64,000 bases of DNA. Origin: Clostridia bacterium. Lineage in GTDB: Bacteria > Bacillota > Clostridia > Christensenellales > Aristaeellaceae. Below are positions 33,973-43,156 of the stretch, one piece after another. Where the stretch lies: the NCBI GenBank assembly GCA_017552615.1, contig JAFZPI010000048.1, forward strand, positions 48,010-112,009. The letters are read 5' to 3'. A program made the translations under genes and the position numbers. Every line of letters starts with the position of its first letter. Positions within the stretch are counted from its first letter, which is position 1. Below the pieces are notes generated by a model. It did no database searches and was not told the DNA's origin. It saw only the letters and a list, made by a program, of their open reading frames with translations.

Positions 33973-35181
33973 TCAGGTTCGGTAAATCGTCGTGTAGCGC
34001 AGCGCGCTCGTATCGGACTGCGGGGTCTGGTAGCTGCCGGAGAGGCTGCGGTTCTTTGTGACGTTGAGCACCAGGCCGATGCCGGCGATGTTTGTGATCA
34101 TGTTCGAGCCGCCGTAGGAGAGGAAGGGCAGCGGGATGCCCGTGATGGGCAGCAGGCCGGTCGTCATGCCGATGTTCTCAATGACGTGGAAGGTGAACAT
34201 GCCCGTTACGCCGATGATGACCAGCATGCCGAAACGGTCGCGGGTGTAGCGCGCGAGCCAGAGCATCCGCAGGATCATCAGCAGGTACGCGGCCAGGACG
34301 CCTACGCAGCCCACAAAACCCCAGGCCTCACCGATCGTGGCGTAGATGAAGTCGGTCCAGTCGGCGGGTACGTAGTTCAGCTGGTACCAGCTGTCGTCGA
34401 CAAAGGTGCCCCGTCCGCTTAGCCCGCCGGAGCCGATGGCGGTCATTGAGTGCGTCTGCTGATAGGCGCTCTCGGAATAGGCGTCGCGGTCAAAGAAGGA
34501 GAGGATGCGCAGCAGGCGGTAGTCGTCCGAGCCTGACGCCACGGCGTAGGCATAGATGGCCAGGACCAGCAGGACGACCAGGGCCAGCATCACGAACAGC
34601 ACCCGGAAGTCAACCTTCGCAAACCAAAGCATGAACACAAACAGGAAAGCGATGACGAAGAAGGAACCGGTTTCGCCCGAGAGCATGATGACCACCGAGG
34701 GGAGGCCCAGCACCGCCAGGGTCCGGAAGATGTCCTTCCGGTTGCTCATCGGTTTTTCTTTGGAGGACATGATCCGGGCGAGCATCAGGATGATGGCCAG
34801 CTTGGCGAATTCCGTGGGCTGGATGGTGAAACTCATGAACAGGTCCAGCCACTGCTTCACGCCTGTAGCGCGGTTGAAGACCCACACGACGGTGATCAGG
34901 CCTGTGGCCAGCCAGTAGAGCAGAGCCGCGCGCTGCCGGTAGAAGCGGATGGGCAGCGGCACCATGATGGCCAGCACGATAGGGGAGATCGCCACATAAA
35001 GAGCCTGGCGTCGCGCCGAGGTGGACGACATGATGTGATTCAGCAGCGGCTGGTCCGGATCGGAGGAGGTGGAGTAAGTGGCGACGGCCACCGCGAGAAT
35101 GCCGAAAAGGCTGAGCGCGTAGACGATCGCGATCAGCGGGATGTCAAGATGGGCGCGTGCCCGTCTGTTTTCGGCAATCAA
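33973..35181 (-). CDS. rodA: RodA, SEDS-family peptidoglycan glycosyltransferase
   Basis: RodA polymerises glycan strands for cell elongation together with a class B PBP. The 402-residue protein has about ten membrane helices, the conserved loop with QPTEFAKLAIIL, and the SEDS signature PITGIPLPFLSYGGSN near the C-terminus. Presence next to mreBCD and PBP2 marks it as RodA and not FtsW. The start is TTG at 35181, eight bases after GGAGG; it begins four bases after the minD stop. Confidence 0.94.
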   Translation of the reverse strand: MIAENRRARAHLDIPLIAIVYALSLFGILAVAVATYSTSSDPDQPLLNHIMSSTSARRQALYVAISPIVLAIMVPLPIRFYRQRAALLYWLATGLITVVWVFNRATGVKQWLDLFMSFTIQPTEFAKLAIILMLARIMSSKEKPMSNRKDIFRTLAVLGLPSVVIMLSGETGSFFVIAFLFVFMLWFAKVDFRVLFVMLALVVLLVLAIYAYAVASGSDDYRLLRILSFFDRDAYSESAYQQTHSMTAIGSGGLSGRGTFVDDSWYQLNYVPADWTDFIYATIGEAWGFVGCVGVLAAYLLMILRMLWLARYTRDRFGMLVIIGVTGMFTFHVIENIGMTTGLLPITGIPLPFLSYGGSNMITNIAGIGLVLNVTKNRSLSGSYQTPQSDTSALRYTTIYRT

Positions 35182-35184
35182 GCC

Positions 35185-35985
35185 TTATACCTCCGTCAGT
35201 TTTTTCAGCCGCCGGCGTTCCAACCAGTTCAGGCGGTGGCTTCCGTACGCGGGCAGCTGGATTTCGTTGCCCCGGAGCCTTGCGGCGATGCGGGTGACTG
35301 CCTTGGCGGCTTCGCAGTCCAAATCCATGAACCGCCGGTTCGTCAGCAGGGCGCGGTAGATGTTCACATCTTCCGGCACCTCGCCGAGAAGCTTCAGGTG
35401 CAGTTCCCCGGCGATATCCGCGGCGGGCTGCATTTCCCCGGCCTTGATCAGAAGGGGATTGAGTCGGTTGACGATGAGTTCCGGGGTTTTGACCTTGCGT
35501 TCCTTCAGTACCTGGCAGAGGCGGCGGGCGTCCTTGATTGAGACTTCGTCCGGCGTGCAGACGGCGATGGCGCCGTCCACCTCGCTTGACGCCAGCACGC
35601 GGAGGCTGCGCTCGATCCCAGCCGGGCAGTCGATCAGCACGTAACCGAAGGTCGCTTTCAGCTCGCGGATGATACGTGCGAAGTCCTTGGCGTCCAGCTC
35701 TTTGGCGCGTGCGAACTGGGAGGCGGCCATCAGGCTGACGTCCTCCTCGCCGGGCAGGCGGACGAGCGCCTGGCGCACATTGCAGCCCTTGCGGGCTACA
35801 TCCATCAGGTCATAGACCACGCTGTCGCTTACGCCCAGCAGCGTATCCTGGCTGCGCAGACCGATGTCCGCGTCCACGATGCATACGCTGGCATCCTTCC
35901 GTCCCAGCGCAATGGCCAAGGCGGAGGTCAGGGTGGATTTTCCGACGCCTCCCTTGCCGGAGGCGATCAGCAGGACCGTGCCCAT
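35185..35985 (-). CDS. minD: Septum-site-determining ATPase MinD
   Basis: The 266-residue ParA/MinD ATPase has the deviant Walker A motif GKGGVGKST (10-18), switch I CIVDADIGLRSQD and switch II VLIDCPAGIE. It ends in a basic amphipathic helix (WLERRRLKKLTEV), the membrane-targeting sequence of MinD. It normally works with MinC to block division at the poles, but no minC or minE is adjacent. Its place between pbp2 and rodA suggests co-expression with the elongation machinery. AAGGAAG precedes the ATG. Confidence 0.95.
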   Translation of the reverse strand: MGTVLLIASGKGGVGKSTLTSALAIALGRKDASVCIVDADIGLRSQDTLLGVSDSVVYDLMDVARKGCNVRQALVRLPGEEDVSLMAASQFARAKELDAKDFARIIRELKATFGYVLIDCPAGIERSLRVLASSEVDGAIAVCTPDEVSIKDARRLCQVLKERKVKTPELIVNRLNPLLIKAGEMQPAADIAGELHLKLLGEVPEDVNIYRALLTNRRFMDLDCEAAKAVTRIAARLRGNEIQLPAYGSHRLNWLERRRLKKLTEV

Positions 35986-36007
35986 GTCGGACTTCCTTTC
36001 CGCGCCG

Positions 36008-38509
36008 TCAGGGCGCCAGTGAATTGCCGTACGGCAGGTTATAATCCACGGTTCGCAGATTTTCGAGGTTCAGGTATTCCTCGATAAACTTTTTTGCGGC
36101 CAGGGACGCGTATCCGCCGGAGGCCCCGTGCGGGATGAAGACCGCGATGGCGATCTCCGGATTCTCGACCGGCGCAAAGCAGACGAACCAGGCGTTGTTC
36201 TCCAGGTCGACGCTTGTGACCTGCGCGGTCCCCGTTTTCGCGGCGATGTAGTTGTAATACTTCCAGTTTTTGAAGTAACTGGCCGCCGTGCCCTGGTCGT
36301 CCACCACGCCCTCCATCCCTTTGCGGAGCAGGCCCAGGTACTCAGGGCCGTTCTCCAGCTGAGTGACCAGCTGTGGCTCACGCTGGCTCAGCACCTGGCC
36401 GTCCGGGGAGATGATGGAGTCCACGAGGGAGACATTGTATACATAGCCGTTGTTGGCCACTGCGCAGACGTAGCGTGCGACGGCGATCGGGGTCAGGGTC
36501 GTCACGGACTGGCCGATGGCGGTCAGGATCGTCTGGCCGCCGCCCCATTTGACCTCGTTCATGTAGTTGTAGGTGTCGCCGATGATCTGCTGGGTGTAAA
36601 CCATGGCCTTGGTCATCGAGAGCTCTTCCATCAGGATCGTGCGCATGTTGTCCAGCCAGTCGGACTCGTTGTAGTTCACGGCCATGTCCATCAGGCGCTT
36701 GGCGCAGACCGACAGGCGCTCGTCGTCGTACTCGATGCCCCGGGAAGCGCCGCAGTTCTTCAGATGCCGCTTGATGGAGTTGAAGGCGATGATCGGGATG
36801 GAGGTGTCCTGGTTGGCTTCGTTCATGGGCTTGGTGGGGTCGTAGAGCGTGTTCTGGCAGCCGACGACCGAGCGGACCTCGCCGGGCAGGTCGATGCCTG
36901 TGCGCGAGGTGAGGCCAAACAGGGTTGCGTAATAGTACAGGCGGTCCTCGCCAAGACGAGCCCCGCACTCGTAGAAGAAGTAATTGCACGAGTGGGAAAG
37001 ACCCTCGACAATGGTCTGGAACTTGTGCTGCGATTCGCGGACGTTCGCCGTGGCCCAGCACTTGGGAGCCGTCGAAAGGTCCTTGTTGTAGCGTGTATAG
37101 TAGCCCATGTCGGTGATGTGCTCATTGGGCTGGAGGACGCCGTCGTTCAGCGCGCCGTAGCCCGTGACCATCTTGAAGATCGAGCCGGGGGTCCCGCGGG
37201 CATGGATGCCGTAGTTCAGGAGCAGGTTGCGCTCGTCGGCAAGGATGGCCACGGCGCTTTCACCGCCGGCGACCAGCGCGTTGAGGTCATAGGTGGGGTA
37301 GTTGGCGAGGGCCAGGACGCGGTCCTGCATGTCCAACACGACCATGCAGCCGTGGGTTGCCAGCTCAAGGGGATACTTGACCCAGTTGCGGTTGAGGATG
37401 TCGTCGCGGTTCTGTTCCAGCCATTTGCCGTTGGACATCTTGCTCTCTTCCTTGTCCCGGCACTCGTTGACATTGTCCCGGATAGCCTGTTCTGCGACCC
37501 GCTGCAGGGAGACGCGCAGGGTCAGTTTGACGGTGTTGCCGTCGGTGGGATCGACGTGCTCGAGCTCGCGTACCACGGTGGAGCGCTGGTCGCGGACGAC
37601 CACGCGGTAACCCTGCCGCTGGGCGGAGTTCGGTGTCAGCCAGTCCTCCATGGAGGACTCGATGCCGTCGCGGCCGATCGTGTCATTGTAGGAATACCCC
37701 TTGGCCTGGAGCGTTTTCCACATGGACTGCGACGGAATGGCACCTGTGTAGCCGATGATCTGAGCGGCGAGCGTGTGGCGGGGATAGACCCGCTTGGTGC
37801 CCATCTCGATCTCCATGCCCTTAAGCAGCATGGACTTGGTCTCGACCTCGATGACGGTGTCGTAACTCACGTCTTTGGCGATGACAATGGGCTGCGAGTT
37901 GAAGATGTTCATCTGCATCTCGCAGTAGATCGCCATGACCTTGAGGATGCTTTCTTCATCCAGGTCGGGATCCACGGCGTCAAAGCAGAAGCGCTCTTTG
38001 AGCTTGTTGAAACAGGATTCCGCCGTGGGGTATTTGCTCTCGGAGAGGTAGTTATTGCTGCGCCACTGGCGCTGCCGGGTCGCCAGGACCGAATCGGAGA
38101 CACCGGAGCCGAAGTTGAATTCCCACTCCTGGGTTTCTTCGTTGCGCCGGAGGTTGCCCTTGATGGCCATCTCTCCGCCTTTCTCCTCAATGATGGCGAT
38201 CGTGTCGAGGATCGAGCGGGTGTATGTCTTGTAAGCTTCTTCACTCGTCTGCGTTGCGTCTTTATAGAAAGTGACGTTGTAGACCCATTCGTCCTCTGCG
38301 AGGATGACCGAGTCCGCGTCCACGATGTTGCCGCGCTTGCCGCGGAGTTTGATGGTCAGGGTTTTTTCGCTGTCCGCGCTCTCTGCGTATTCCTCCGAAT
38401 TCTCGAGCTGAAGGCTCGCAAGGCCGGAGACGAGATACGCGAACACCAGCAGGATGACGGCAATGATAAAGAGGTAACGCAATTTCAGCCGCTTATCGCT
38501 GTCGTTCAA
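36008..38509 (-). CDS. mrdA: Penicillin-binding protein 2 (class B transpeptidase of elongation)
   Basis: PBP2 cross-links peptidoglycan during elongation with RodA and MreBCD. The 833-residue protein has one N-terminal membrane anchor (FIIAVILLVFAYLVSGLA), the PBP dimerisation domain (LRGKRGNIVDAD), and a transpeptidase domain with S443-I-F-K446, S507-C-N509 and K758-T-G760. It is longer than E. coli PBP2 (about 630), with insertions both in the N-terminal domain (about 80-210) and between SxN and KTG. The start is TTG at 38509, eight bases after AAGGAGG. Confidence 0.93.
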   Translation of the reverse strand: MNDSDKRLKLRYLFIIAVILLVFAYLVSGLASLQLENSEEYAESADSEKTLTIKLRGKRGNIVDADSVILAEDEWVYNVTFYKDATQTSEEAYKTYTRSILDTIAIIEEKGGEMAIKGNLRRNEETQEWEFNFGSGVSDSVLATRQRQWRSNNYLSESKYPTAESCFNKLKERFCFDAVDPDLDEESILKVMAIYCEMQMNIFNSQPIVIAKDVSYDTVIEVETKSMLLKGMEIEMGTKRVYPRHTLAAQIIGYTGAIPSQSMWKTLQAKGYSYNDTIGRDGIESSMEDWLTPNSAQRQGYRVVVRDQRSTVVRELEHVDPTDGNTVKLTLRVSLQRVAEQAIRDNVNECRDKEESKMSNGKWLEQNRDDILNRNWVKYPLELATHGCMVVLDMQDRVLALANYPTYDLNALVAGGESAVAILADERNLLLNYGIHARGTPGSIFKMVTGYGALNDGVLQPNEHITDMGYYTRYNKDLSTAPKCWATANVRESQHKFQTIVEGLSHSCNYFFYECGARLGEDRLYYYATLFGLTSRTGIDLPGEVRSVVGCQNTLYDPTKPMNEANQDTSIPIIAFNSIKRHLKNCGASRGIEYDDERLSVCAKRLMDMAVNYNESDWLDNMRTILMEELSMTKAMVYTQQIIGDTYNYMNEVKWGGGQTILTAIGQSVTTLTPIAVARYVCAVANNGYVYNVSLVDSIISPDGQVLSQREPQLVTQLENGPEYLGLLRKGMEGVVDDQGTAASYFKNWKYYNYIAAKTGTAQVTSVDLENNAWFVCFAPVENPEIAIAVFIPHGASGGYASLAAKKFIEEYLNLENLRTVDYNLPYGNSLAP

Positions 38510-38543
38510 TGCATCGGCCTCCTTTCAAAATATAAAGCAAGGG

Positions 38544-39158
38544 TCAGGTGTTTCTGCGGTAGGGAGCGGGCCTGAGGTTGCGGTTGGGATTGCGCACGGC
38601 GCGGATTCCGAAGAAGCGCCGCAGCGGCACCATCAGCACCAGGGCGAGCGCCGAGGTGAGCAGCACGTCGGTCAGGCCGCGCAGGATGTGGCTGAACTCG
38701 ATGCTCGTGCCCCGCAGATAGACGTAAGCGATGTTCACGATCTCATACACCGCGGTCGCGAACGCGGCGCACAGGGGGGTGCGCAGCCAGGCGGGACGGT
38801 TGCGGCCCGGCTTGCCGAGGCCGCGCTCGTATTCCAGCTGCTGCATGCTCTTGTCGGAGAAAATCAGCATTGAGAGTGCAGCAATGATGGGGTAGAGCAA
38901 GAGGCTCAGCAGCGGGGTCGTGGGCAGCATGACTTCAAGCAGGATGCCCATGATCAGTCCGTACCAGAGCGTCTTGACCCGCTCGAAGCAGACGGCTACG
39001 ACGCCCAGCACGGCGAGGATCAGGTTGGGGGTCACCCCGAGGATGCGGATCTCCGGCATCAGGCAGGTGTGGAGCAGGTAGGTCAGGAGCACTGCCAGAA
39101 AAAACCGGGCGGCGTTCAGGCCTGCGCTGAGCATGGGGTGGGAGAGTTTTCGCTTCAC
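38544..39158 (-). CDS. mreD: Rod shape-determining protein MreD
   Basis: MreD is the small integral membrane subunit of the elongasome. The 204-residue protein has five to six hydrophobic segments, a TPNLILAVLGVVAV helix and GLIMGILLEVM typical of MreD, and a short basic C-terminus. The start is GTG at 39158, eight bases after AAGGAGG; the MreC stop lies 18 bases before it. Confidence 0.88.
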   Translation of the reverse strand: MKRKLSHPMLSAGLNAARFFLAVLLTYLLHTCLMPEIRILGVTPNLILAVLGVVAVCFERVKTLWYGLIMGILLEVMLPTTPLLSLLLYPIIAALSMLIFSDKSMQQLEYERGLGKPGRNRPAWLRTPLCAAFATAVYEIVNIAYVYLRGTSIEFSHILRGLTDVLLTSALALVLMVPLRRFFGIRAVRNPNRNLRPAPYRRNT

Positions 39159-39176
39159 ATCAACGTCCCTCCTTCA

Positions 39177-40682
39177 TCAGTCATCGAAGGAGAAATCGTC
39201 GTTGGTGAGGATGATCTCCGGTGTCGGCGTCGGCATCGGGGTGGGGGAAGGCGTCGGGGTCACTTTGTTATACGGCTGGTAGATGTAAACGGGAACCGTG
39301 GGCCCTGTGCTTGGCTCCGGGCTGGGGGTCGGCGACGGCGTGGGGGAGGGCGTCGGGGTCGGTGTGGGGCTTTCCGAGGGAGCGGGTGTGGAGATGACCT
39401 GGGTCTGGTCGTTCTCGGCTGCCGGAGACGGACTCGTGAAATAGTTGCCCTCGCGGAAAGGCGGGGTCGACCGCTCAGGTTCCGGGGTCTCAAATACCAT
39501 TGTGTTGCTCTCGCGGCTGGTGATGGGAAGCGGGTCGGGCTGGTAGCGCAGCACGATGACTTTCTCCAGGTGCTGGAAGTCGGCGGCCGGCTCGATGACC
39601 ACGTACTGCTTGTTGCCTTCAAAACCGCGGGTAGACTCGCGGACGGTGCCGATCGGGATGCCCTGCGGGAAGGACATGCCCACGCCGGAGGTCACCACGG
39701 AGTCCCCGGGGCGGGGCAGGTGGTTGTCCGGGAGGTAATACATGCGGCACATGGCAGTGCCGTCCACGCCGAGGGTCCCGCGGACCGTGCCCTGGTCGCG
39801 GCTGGATTCGATGATGCCGGCGATCGAGGCATCGCTGTCGATAATTGTGCGGACTGTGGATCGCGTGGGAGTGACCGTCTCGGTGTATCCCACCAGGGCA
39901 CCGCCCACGGTGACGGCCATGTAGGGCTCAATGCCGTCGTTGGAGCCCTTGTTGATCGTGAACGTGGAGAAGTAGTTGCCCTCATCACGGCCGATGACCG
40001 TGCAGAGAAGCGGGTTCATCTCGCTGAGGCCGCTGATGTTGTTGGCGGACATCTCCCTGAGAAGTACGCTGAGCTCTTCCACCTCGCGCTCCAGTTCCTT
40101 GACGAGCAGATTCTCATACTCCAGTTCTTCGTTGCGGGCGCGCAGGGCATTGTACTCTGATTCGATATTTGCCCGGAGCTTCAGGGTGCGGAAATAACCT
40201 GTCACCGCGTTGCTGGCGTAGGCAAACATGCTCTGGATCGGGGTCATGACGCCGGAGACGGCTTCACCCGGCATCTCGAGGAATCGGCTGGCGAAGACGC
40301 GGGAGAGGACCATCAGCACCACGACGAGCAGCAGGATCATCGTGAGTACCGTATTGATGAAGCGGCGCAGGCGCGGGTGCGCTTCCTTGAAGGTGCGCTT
40401 GCCCCTTGCGCGCTCATCCGCGAGCGTGTCGCCGAGGGGTTCCGCCTTGGGCTCGCCCTTCCGCTTGCGCTTGCGGTGGCCGGGGTTGAAATCAGGCTCC
40501 GGCAGATCGTTTTTTTCCTCGAGGAGGTCTGCCAGCGCCTCGTCGGGGGTCATCGAATGCGTGGGTTCATCCCCAGTGGGGAGACCTTCCAATACGGATT
40601 CAAGACTGTCCTCCGGGAGTTCTTCCTCCGGTGGCAGTTCGATGGATGCCGGGGTGGGGATCCTGTCTTTCTTCCGGAACAT
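39177..40682 (-). CDS. mreC: Rod shape-determining protein MreC with long N- and C-terminal extensions
   Basis: MreC links MreB and MreD to PBP2 outside the membrane. The 501-residue protein has a charged cytoplasmic N-terminus of about 110 residues, one membrane helix (VLTMILLLVVVLMVLSRVF), a coiled coil (about 170-205, ESEYNALRARNEELEYENLL), and the MreC core (CTVIGRD, GALVGYTETV, GDSVVTSGVGMSFPQGIPIGTV). About 105 extra C-terminal residues are rich in T, P and S (repeated TPTPSP) and end in an acidic tail. Usual MreC is 280-350 residues, so both ends are unusual. Confidence 0.92.
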   Translation of the reverse strand: MFRKKDRIPTPASIELPPEEELPEDSLESVLEGLPTGDEPTHSMTPDEALADLLEEKNDLPEPDFNPGHRKRKRKGEPKAEPLGDTLADERARGKRTFKEAHPRLRRFINTVLTMILLLVVVLMVLSRVFASRFLEMPGEAVSGVMTPIQSMFAYASNAVTGYFRTLKLRANIESEYNALRARNEELEYENLLVKELEREVEELSVLLREMSANNISGLSEMNPLLCTVIGRDEGNYFSTFTINKGSNDGIEPYMAVTVGGALVGYTETVTPTRSTVRTIIDSDASIAGIIESSRDQGTVRGTLGVDGTAMCRMYYLPDNHLPRPGDSVVTSGVGMSFPQGIPIGTVRESTRGFEGNKQYVVIEPAADFQHLEKVIVLRYQPDPLPITSRESNTMVFETPEPERSTPPFREGNYFTSPSPAAENDQTQVISTPAPSESPTPTPTPSPTPSPTPSPEPSTGPTVPVYIYQPYNKVTPTPSPTPMPTPTPEIILTNDDFSFDD

Positions 40683-40731
40683 ACGGGGCGCTCACCTCCT
40701 TTCCCGAGAAGTATCAAGTATACATTTCAGC

Positions 40732-41760
40732 TCAATTTGCGTTGATCGCGGAATGGGCCACGGAACCCAGCAGATCCTGGTTCTCGATCAGGTAGCCCAT
40801 GCCCATGATTGTGGCGTCGCCAGGTTCGCGGGCCATCAGTACCGGGATGCCGAGCTGGGTCGCGATCAGCTTGTCCAGGCCCAGCAGCTGGGACGCGCCG
40901 CCGGTCAGGTGAATGCCGGAGCGCATCACGTCAGCCGCGAGTTCGGGCGGCGTGCGCTCAAGGACCCAGCGGATCGAGGCGATGATGGCCATACAGGGTT
41001 CGGTGATCGCGTCGTGAGCTTGCGCGGCGGTGAACTCGACATCCATCACGCGGGCTGCCAGCAGGTCGAAGCCCCGGACATGGGCCACGGTGTTCTCGCC
41101 GGAGACGGGTGTGGCGCAGGCCAAATCTTTCTTCAGGTCCTCGGCGGCCTTGTCGCCGATGAGGACGCTGGCGTTCTTCTTCAGGTAGTCAATGATGGCC
41201 TGGTCCATGCGCTCGCCGCCGACCTTGACGGACTGCGCCACGACCACACCGCCGAGCGCGATGACCGCGGTATCGGTGGTGCCGCCGCCGACGTCCACCA
41301 CCATGGAACCGATGGGGTCATAGACCGGCAGGCCGGAGCCGATGGCGGCGGCCAGGGGCTTTTCGACAAAGAGGACTTCTTTCGCCCCCGCCACGCTGAC
41401 GGCTTCCTTCACGGCCTTGCGGGAGACGCTGTCCAGCGACGTGGGGATGCTCACGAGGATCCGCGGCTTGACCAGGTGGCTTGAGCCGATGGCCTTGCGC
41501 AGGAAATAGCGGATCATGACTTCCGCCGCGTCAAAATCGGCGATGATGCCGTCCTTGATCGGGCGGATGGCGGTCATGGTATCCCGGGTGCGGCCCGTCA
41601 GGTAGCGGGCTTCGTCGCCCACCGCGCGGATCAGGCGGCGGTCCTTGGCTTCAGCCACTACCAGGGTCGGCTCGTTGATGACGATGCCCTTGTGGTGGAC
41701 ATAAAGCATGGTATTGGTGGTGCCGAGGTCGATCGCGACATCGGGCGCTTTAATCGGCAA
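40732..41760 (-). CDS. mreB: Rod shape-determining actin homologue MreB
   Basis: The 342-residue protein has the actin-fold phosphate loops AIDLGTTNTMLYV (phosphate 1) and VVDVGGGTTDTAVIAL (phosphate 2), and HLTGGASQLLGLDKLI (adenosine). MreB filaments guide cell-wall synthesis along the sidewall. The start is TTG at 41760 with only a weak ribosome binding site (AGGACGGG). It is followed by mreC and preceded by maf, as in Bacillus. Confidence 0.96.
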   Translation of the reverse strand: MPIKAPDVAIDLGTTNTMLYVHHKGIVINEPTLVVAEAKDRRLIRAVGDEARYLTGRTRDTMTAIRPIKDGIIADFDAAEVMIRYFLRKAIGSSHLVKPRILVSIPTSLDSVSRKAVKEAVSVAGAKEVLFVEKPLAAAIGSGLPVYDPIGSMVVDVGGGTTDTAVIALGGVVVAQSVKVGGERMDQAIIDYLKKNASVLIGDKAAEDLKKDLACATPVSGENTVAHVRGFDLLAARVMDVEFTAAQAHDAITEPCMAIIASIRWVLERTPPELAADVMRSGIHLTGGASQLLGLDKLIATQLGIPVLMAREPGDATIMGMGYLIENQDLLGSVAHSAINAN

Positions 41761-41798
41761 ATGAATCCCGTCCTATTCTAATCATTTATCAGTTCATT

Positions 41799-42368
41799 TC
41801 ATCCCGTGACAGACAGGCCGCATTCGGCCAGAAGGCGGCGCGTCAGGGGCAAGGGCAGGCCGATGACGCCCGACGGCGTCCCCCGTACTTCCTCGATCCA
41901 CGCGGCGGCTCCGCCCTGCAGAGCGTATGCGCCGGCCTTGTCCATGGGTTCCCCGGTGGCGATATAGGCGCGGATTTCCGCGTCGCTCATCTCACAGAAG
42001 CGCACGATGGATGTGTCCAGTCCCGCGTGGAGGCTGCCGTCGGGGGCGGCGCAGCATACACCCGTGTAGACGTGGTGCTCCCGCCCGGAGAGGCTACGGA
42101 GCATCCGGAAGGCGTCCTCTTCGTCCCGGGGCTTGCCGAGCGGAACGTCCTCCAGCGCCACCAGTGTATCAGCCGCCAGGACGACGCAGTCCGGGTGCAG
42201 GGCCGCACCGGCCAGCGCCTTGCGCTTGCTGAGCAATTGCACGGCGTCCCGGGCTCCCAGGTCGGTGGATTCATCCACCTCCGGGGCATCCACAATGAAG
42301 GGAAAACCCAGCAGCCGGAGGAGCTGCGAGCGCCGCGGAGAGGCGGACGCAAGGATCAGCTTTGGCAA
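41799..42368 (-). CDS. maf: Maf-family nucleotide pyrophosphatase
   Basis: Maf proteins hydrolyse non-canonical or m5U/dTTP-type nucleotides and affect septum formation. The 189-residue protein has LILASASPRRSQLL (substrate-binding SxSPRR), DEST, LAADTLVALEDVPLGKP and YALQGGAAAWI, all family marks. The start is TTG at 42368, eight bases after GGAGG; the alternative GTG three codons earlier overlaps that site. It leads the mre cluster. Confidence 0.93.
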   Translation of the reverse strand: MPKLILASASPRRSQLLRLLGFPFIVDAPEVDESTDLGARDAVQLLSKRKALAGAALHPDCVVLAADTLVALEDVPLGKPRDEEDAFRMLRSLSGREHHVYTGVCCAAPDGSLHAGLDTSIVRFCEMSDAEIRAYIATGEPMDKAGAYALQGGAAAWIEEVRGTPSGVIGLPLPLTRRLLAECGLSVTG

Positions 42369-42402
42369 GCCGGACACCTCCCTTCACAAATCACCAACTT
42401 AT

Positions 42403-42431
42403 ACTATACCACAAAAAACCGATCGTGAAAA
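42403..42431 (-). promoter_or_regulatory. Promoter of the maf-mre-rodA operon
   Basis: On the minus strand TTTTCA (42426-42431) and TATAGT (42403-42408, with an upstream TGG making an extended -10) are 17 bp apart. Confidence 0.55.
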
Positions 42432-42479
42432 CCTTCCGACATAAAATTCACGAAAGCGTAATCTGTGTAACAAAGACAG

Positions 42480-42548
42480 AACCTCACCCCCGCCCCCTCT
42501 CCTTTCAGGCGAGGGGAGTAAGAAAGCGCCGCGGCGGTGAAAGAGGTT
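42480..42548. repeat. Intergenic palindromic repeat R1
   Basis: A 69-bp GC-rich element bounded by AACCTC and GAGGTT contains internal inverted segments (CCCCTCTCCT/AGGCGAGGGG). Its ends resemble those of R2 at 55927. It lies between the PD-(D/E)XK-like gene and maf. Confidence 0.5.
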
Positions 42549-42569
42549 TTATTATCGAGTGTACTGCCT

Positions 42570-42935
42570 TCAAAGTGCAATTCCCCACAACCTGTTCAGG
42601 CAGATGACCCGCAGGGGTTTGCCCGAGAGTTCATACGGCAGGGCGAGGGTCCGTTCGGTTACGAGGACCAGGGCGGTGATCTGTTCACATGCGGCATAAC
42701 GCCGGAGCTGCGTTAAGGCGCGCTGCCGTTCGGTCCGGCCCCGTTTAACTTCGATCCCTACTCCGTTACAGAGAAAGTCGATCCGGCAGCGCGGGGCGAG
42801 GGAGACTTCATGGTCGGAATGCAGGCCGGCGTGCTGCAGAGCTTCCCGCACCAGCGCGTGCAGGTCATATTCCCCGCGCTGAAGGGGAACGCGCAGGGTA
42901 CGCAAGGCGTGCAGGACTTCGTCGAGAGCGGGCAT
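42570..42935 (-). CDS. Small PD-(D/E)XK nuclease-fold protein, function unknown
   Basis: The 121-residue protein (ATG at 42935 after GAGGAGG) has R-I-D53-F...G-I-E62-V-K64-R-G, the spacing of a PD-(D/E)XK active site, followed by a helix (RALTQLRRYA) and a strand (ALVLVTER) as expected for that fold. Similar small proteins occur as orphan restriction-like nucleases. No methyltransferase or phage gene is adjacent. Upstream in-frame sequence to 43166 lacks a start site and looks non-coding. Activity is inferred from residues only. Confidence 0.65.
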   Translation of the reverse strand: MPALDEVLHALRTLRVPLQRGEYDLHALVREALQHAGLHSDHEVSLAPRCRIDFLCNGVGIEVKRGRTERQRALTQLRRYAACEQITALVLVTERTLALPYELSGKPLRVICLNRLWGIAL

Positions 42936-43065
42936 CCCGGTCACCTCCTCATCTGTGGCGGGGAAACGCGGAGCGTCTTCCCGGGAAACATTGTAGCACC
43001 GTGCGACGAAGAGCGCAAGGCAGGCAATTCTGATCAAATTTCGTTCCGGCGGGAACAAATGGGGT

Positions 43066-43094
43066 TTGCCTTTCGTTTCATCTTTTGGTAGAAT
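43066..43094 (+). promoter_or_regulatory. Promoter for the secreted protein at 43157
   Basis: TTGCCT (43066-43071) and TAGAAT (43089-43094, preceded by TGG) are 17 bp apart. Confidence 0.6.
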
Positions 43095-43156
43095 ACCAAA
43101 CGTATCCTCAGAAAAAGAAAAGTGAAAAGGATGCAAGGAACAATGGAGGAATGAAC

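Noticed and set aside
36128-38575. 815-codon plus-strand frame opposite PBP2
   Set aside because: The opposite strand has PBP2 catalytic motifs throughout; the frame is a GC-rich antisense artefact.
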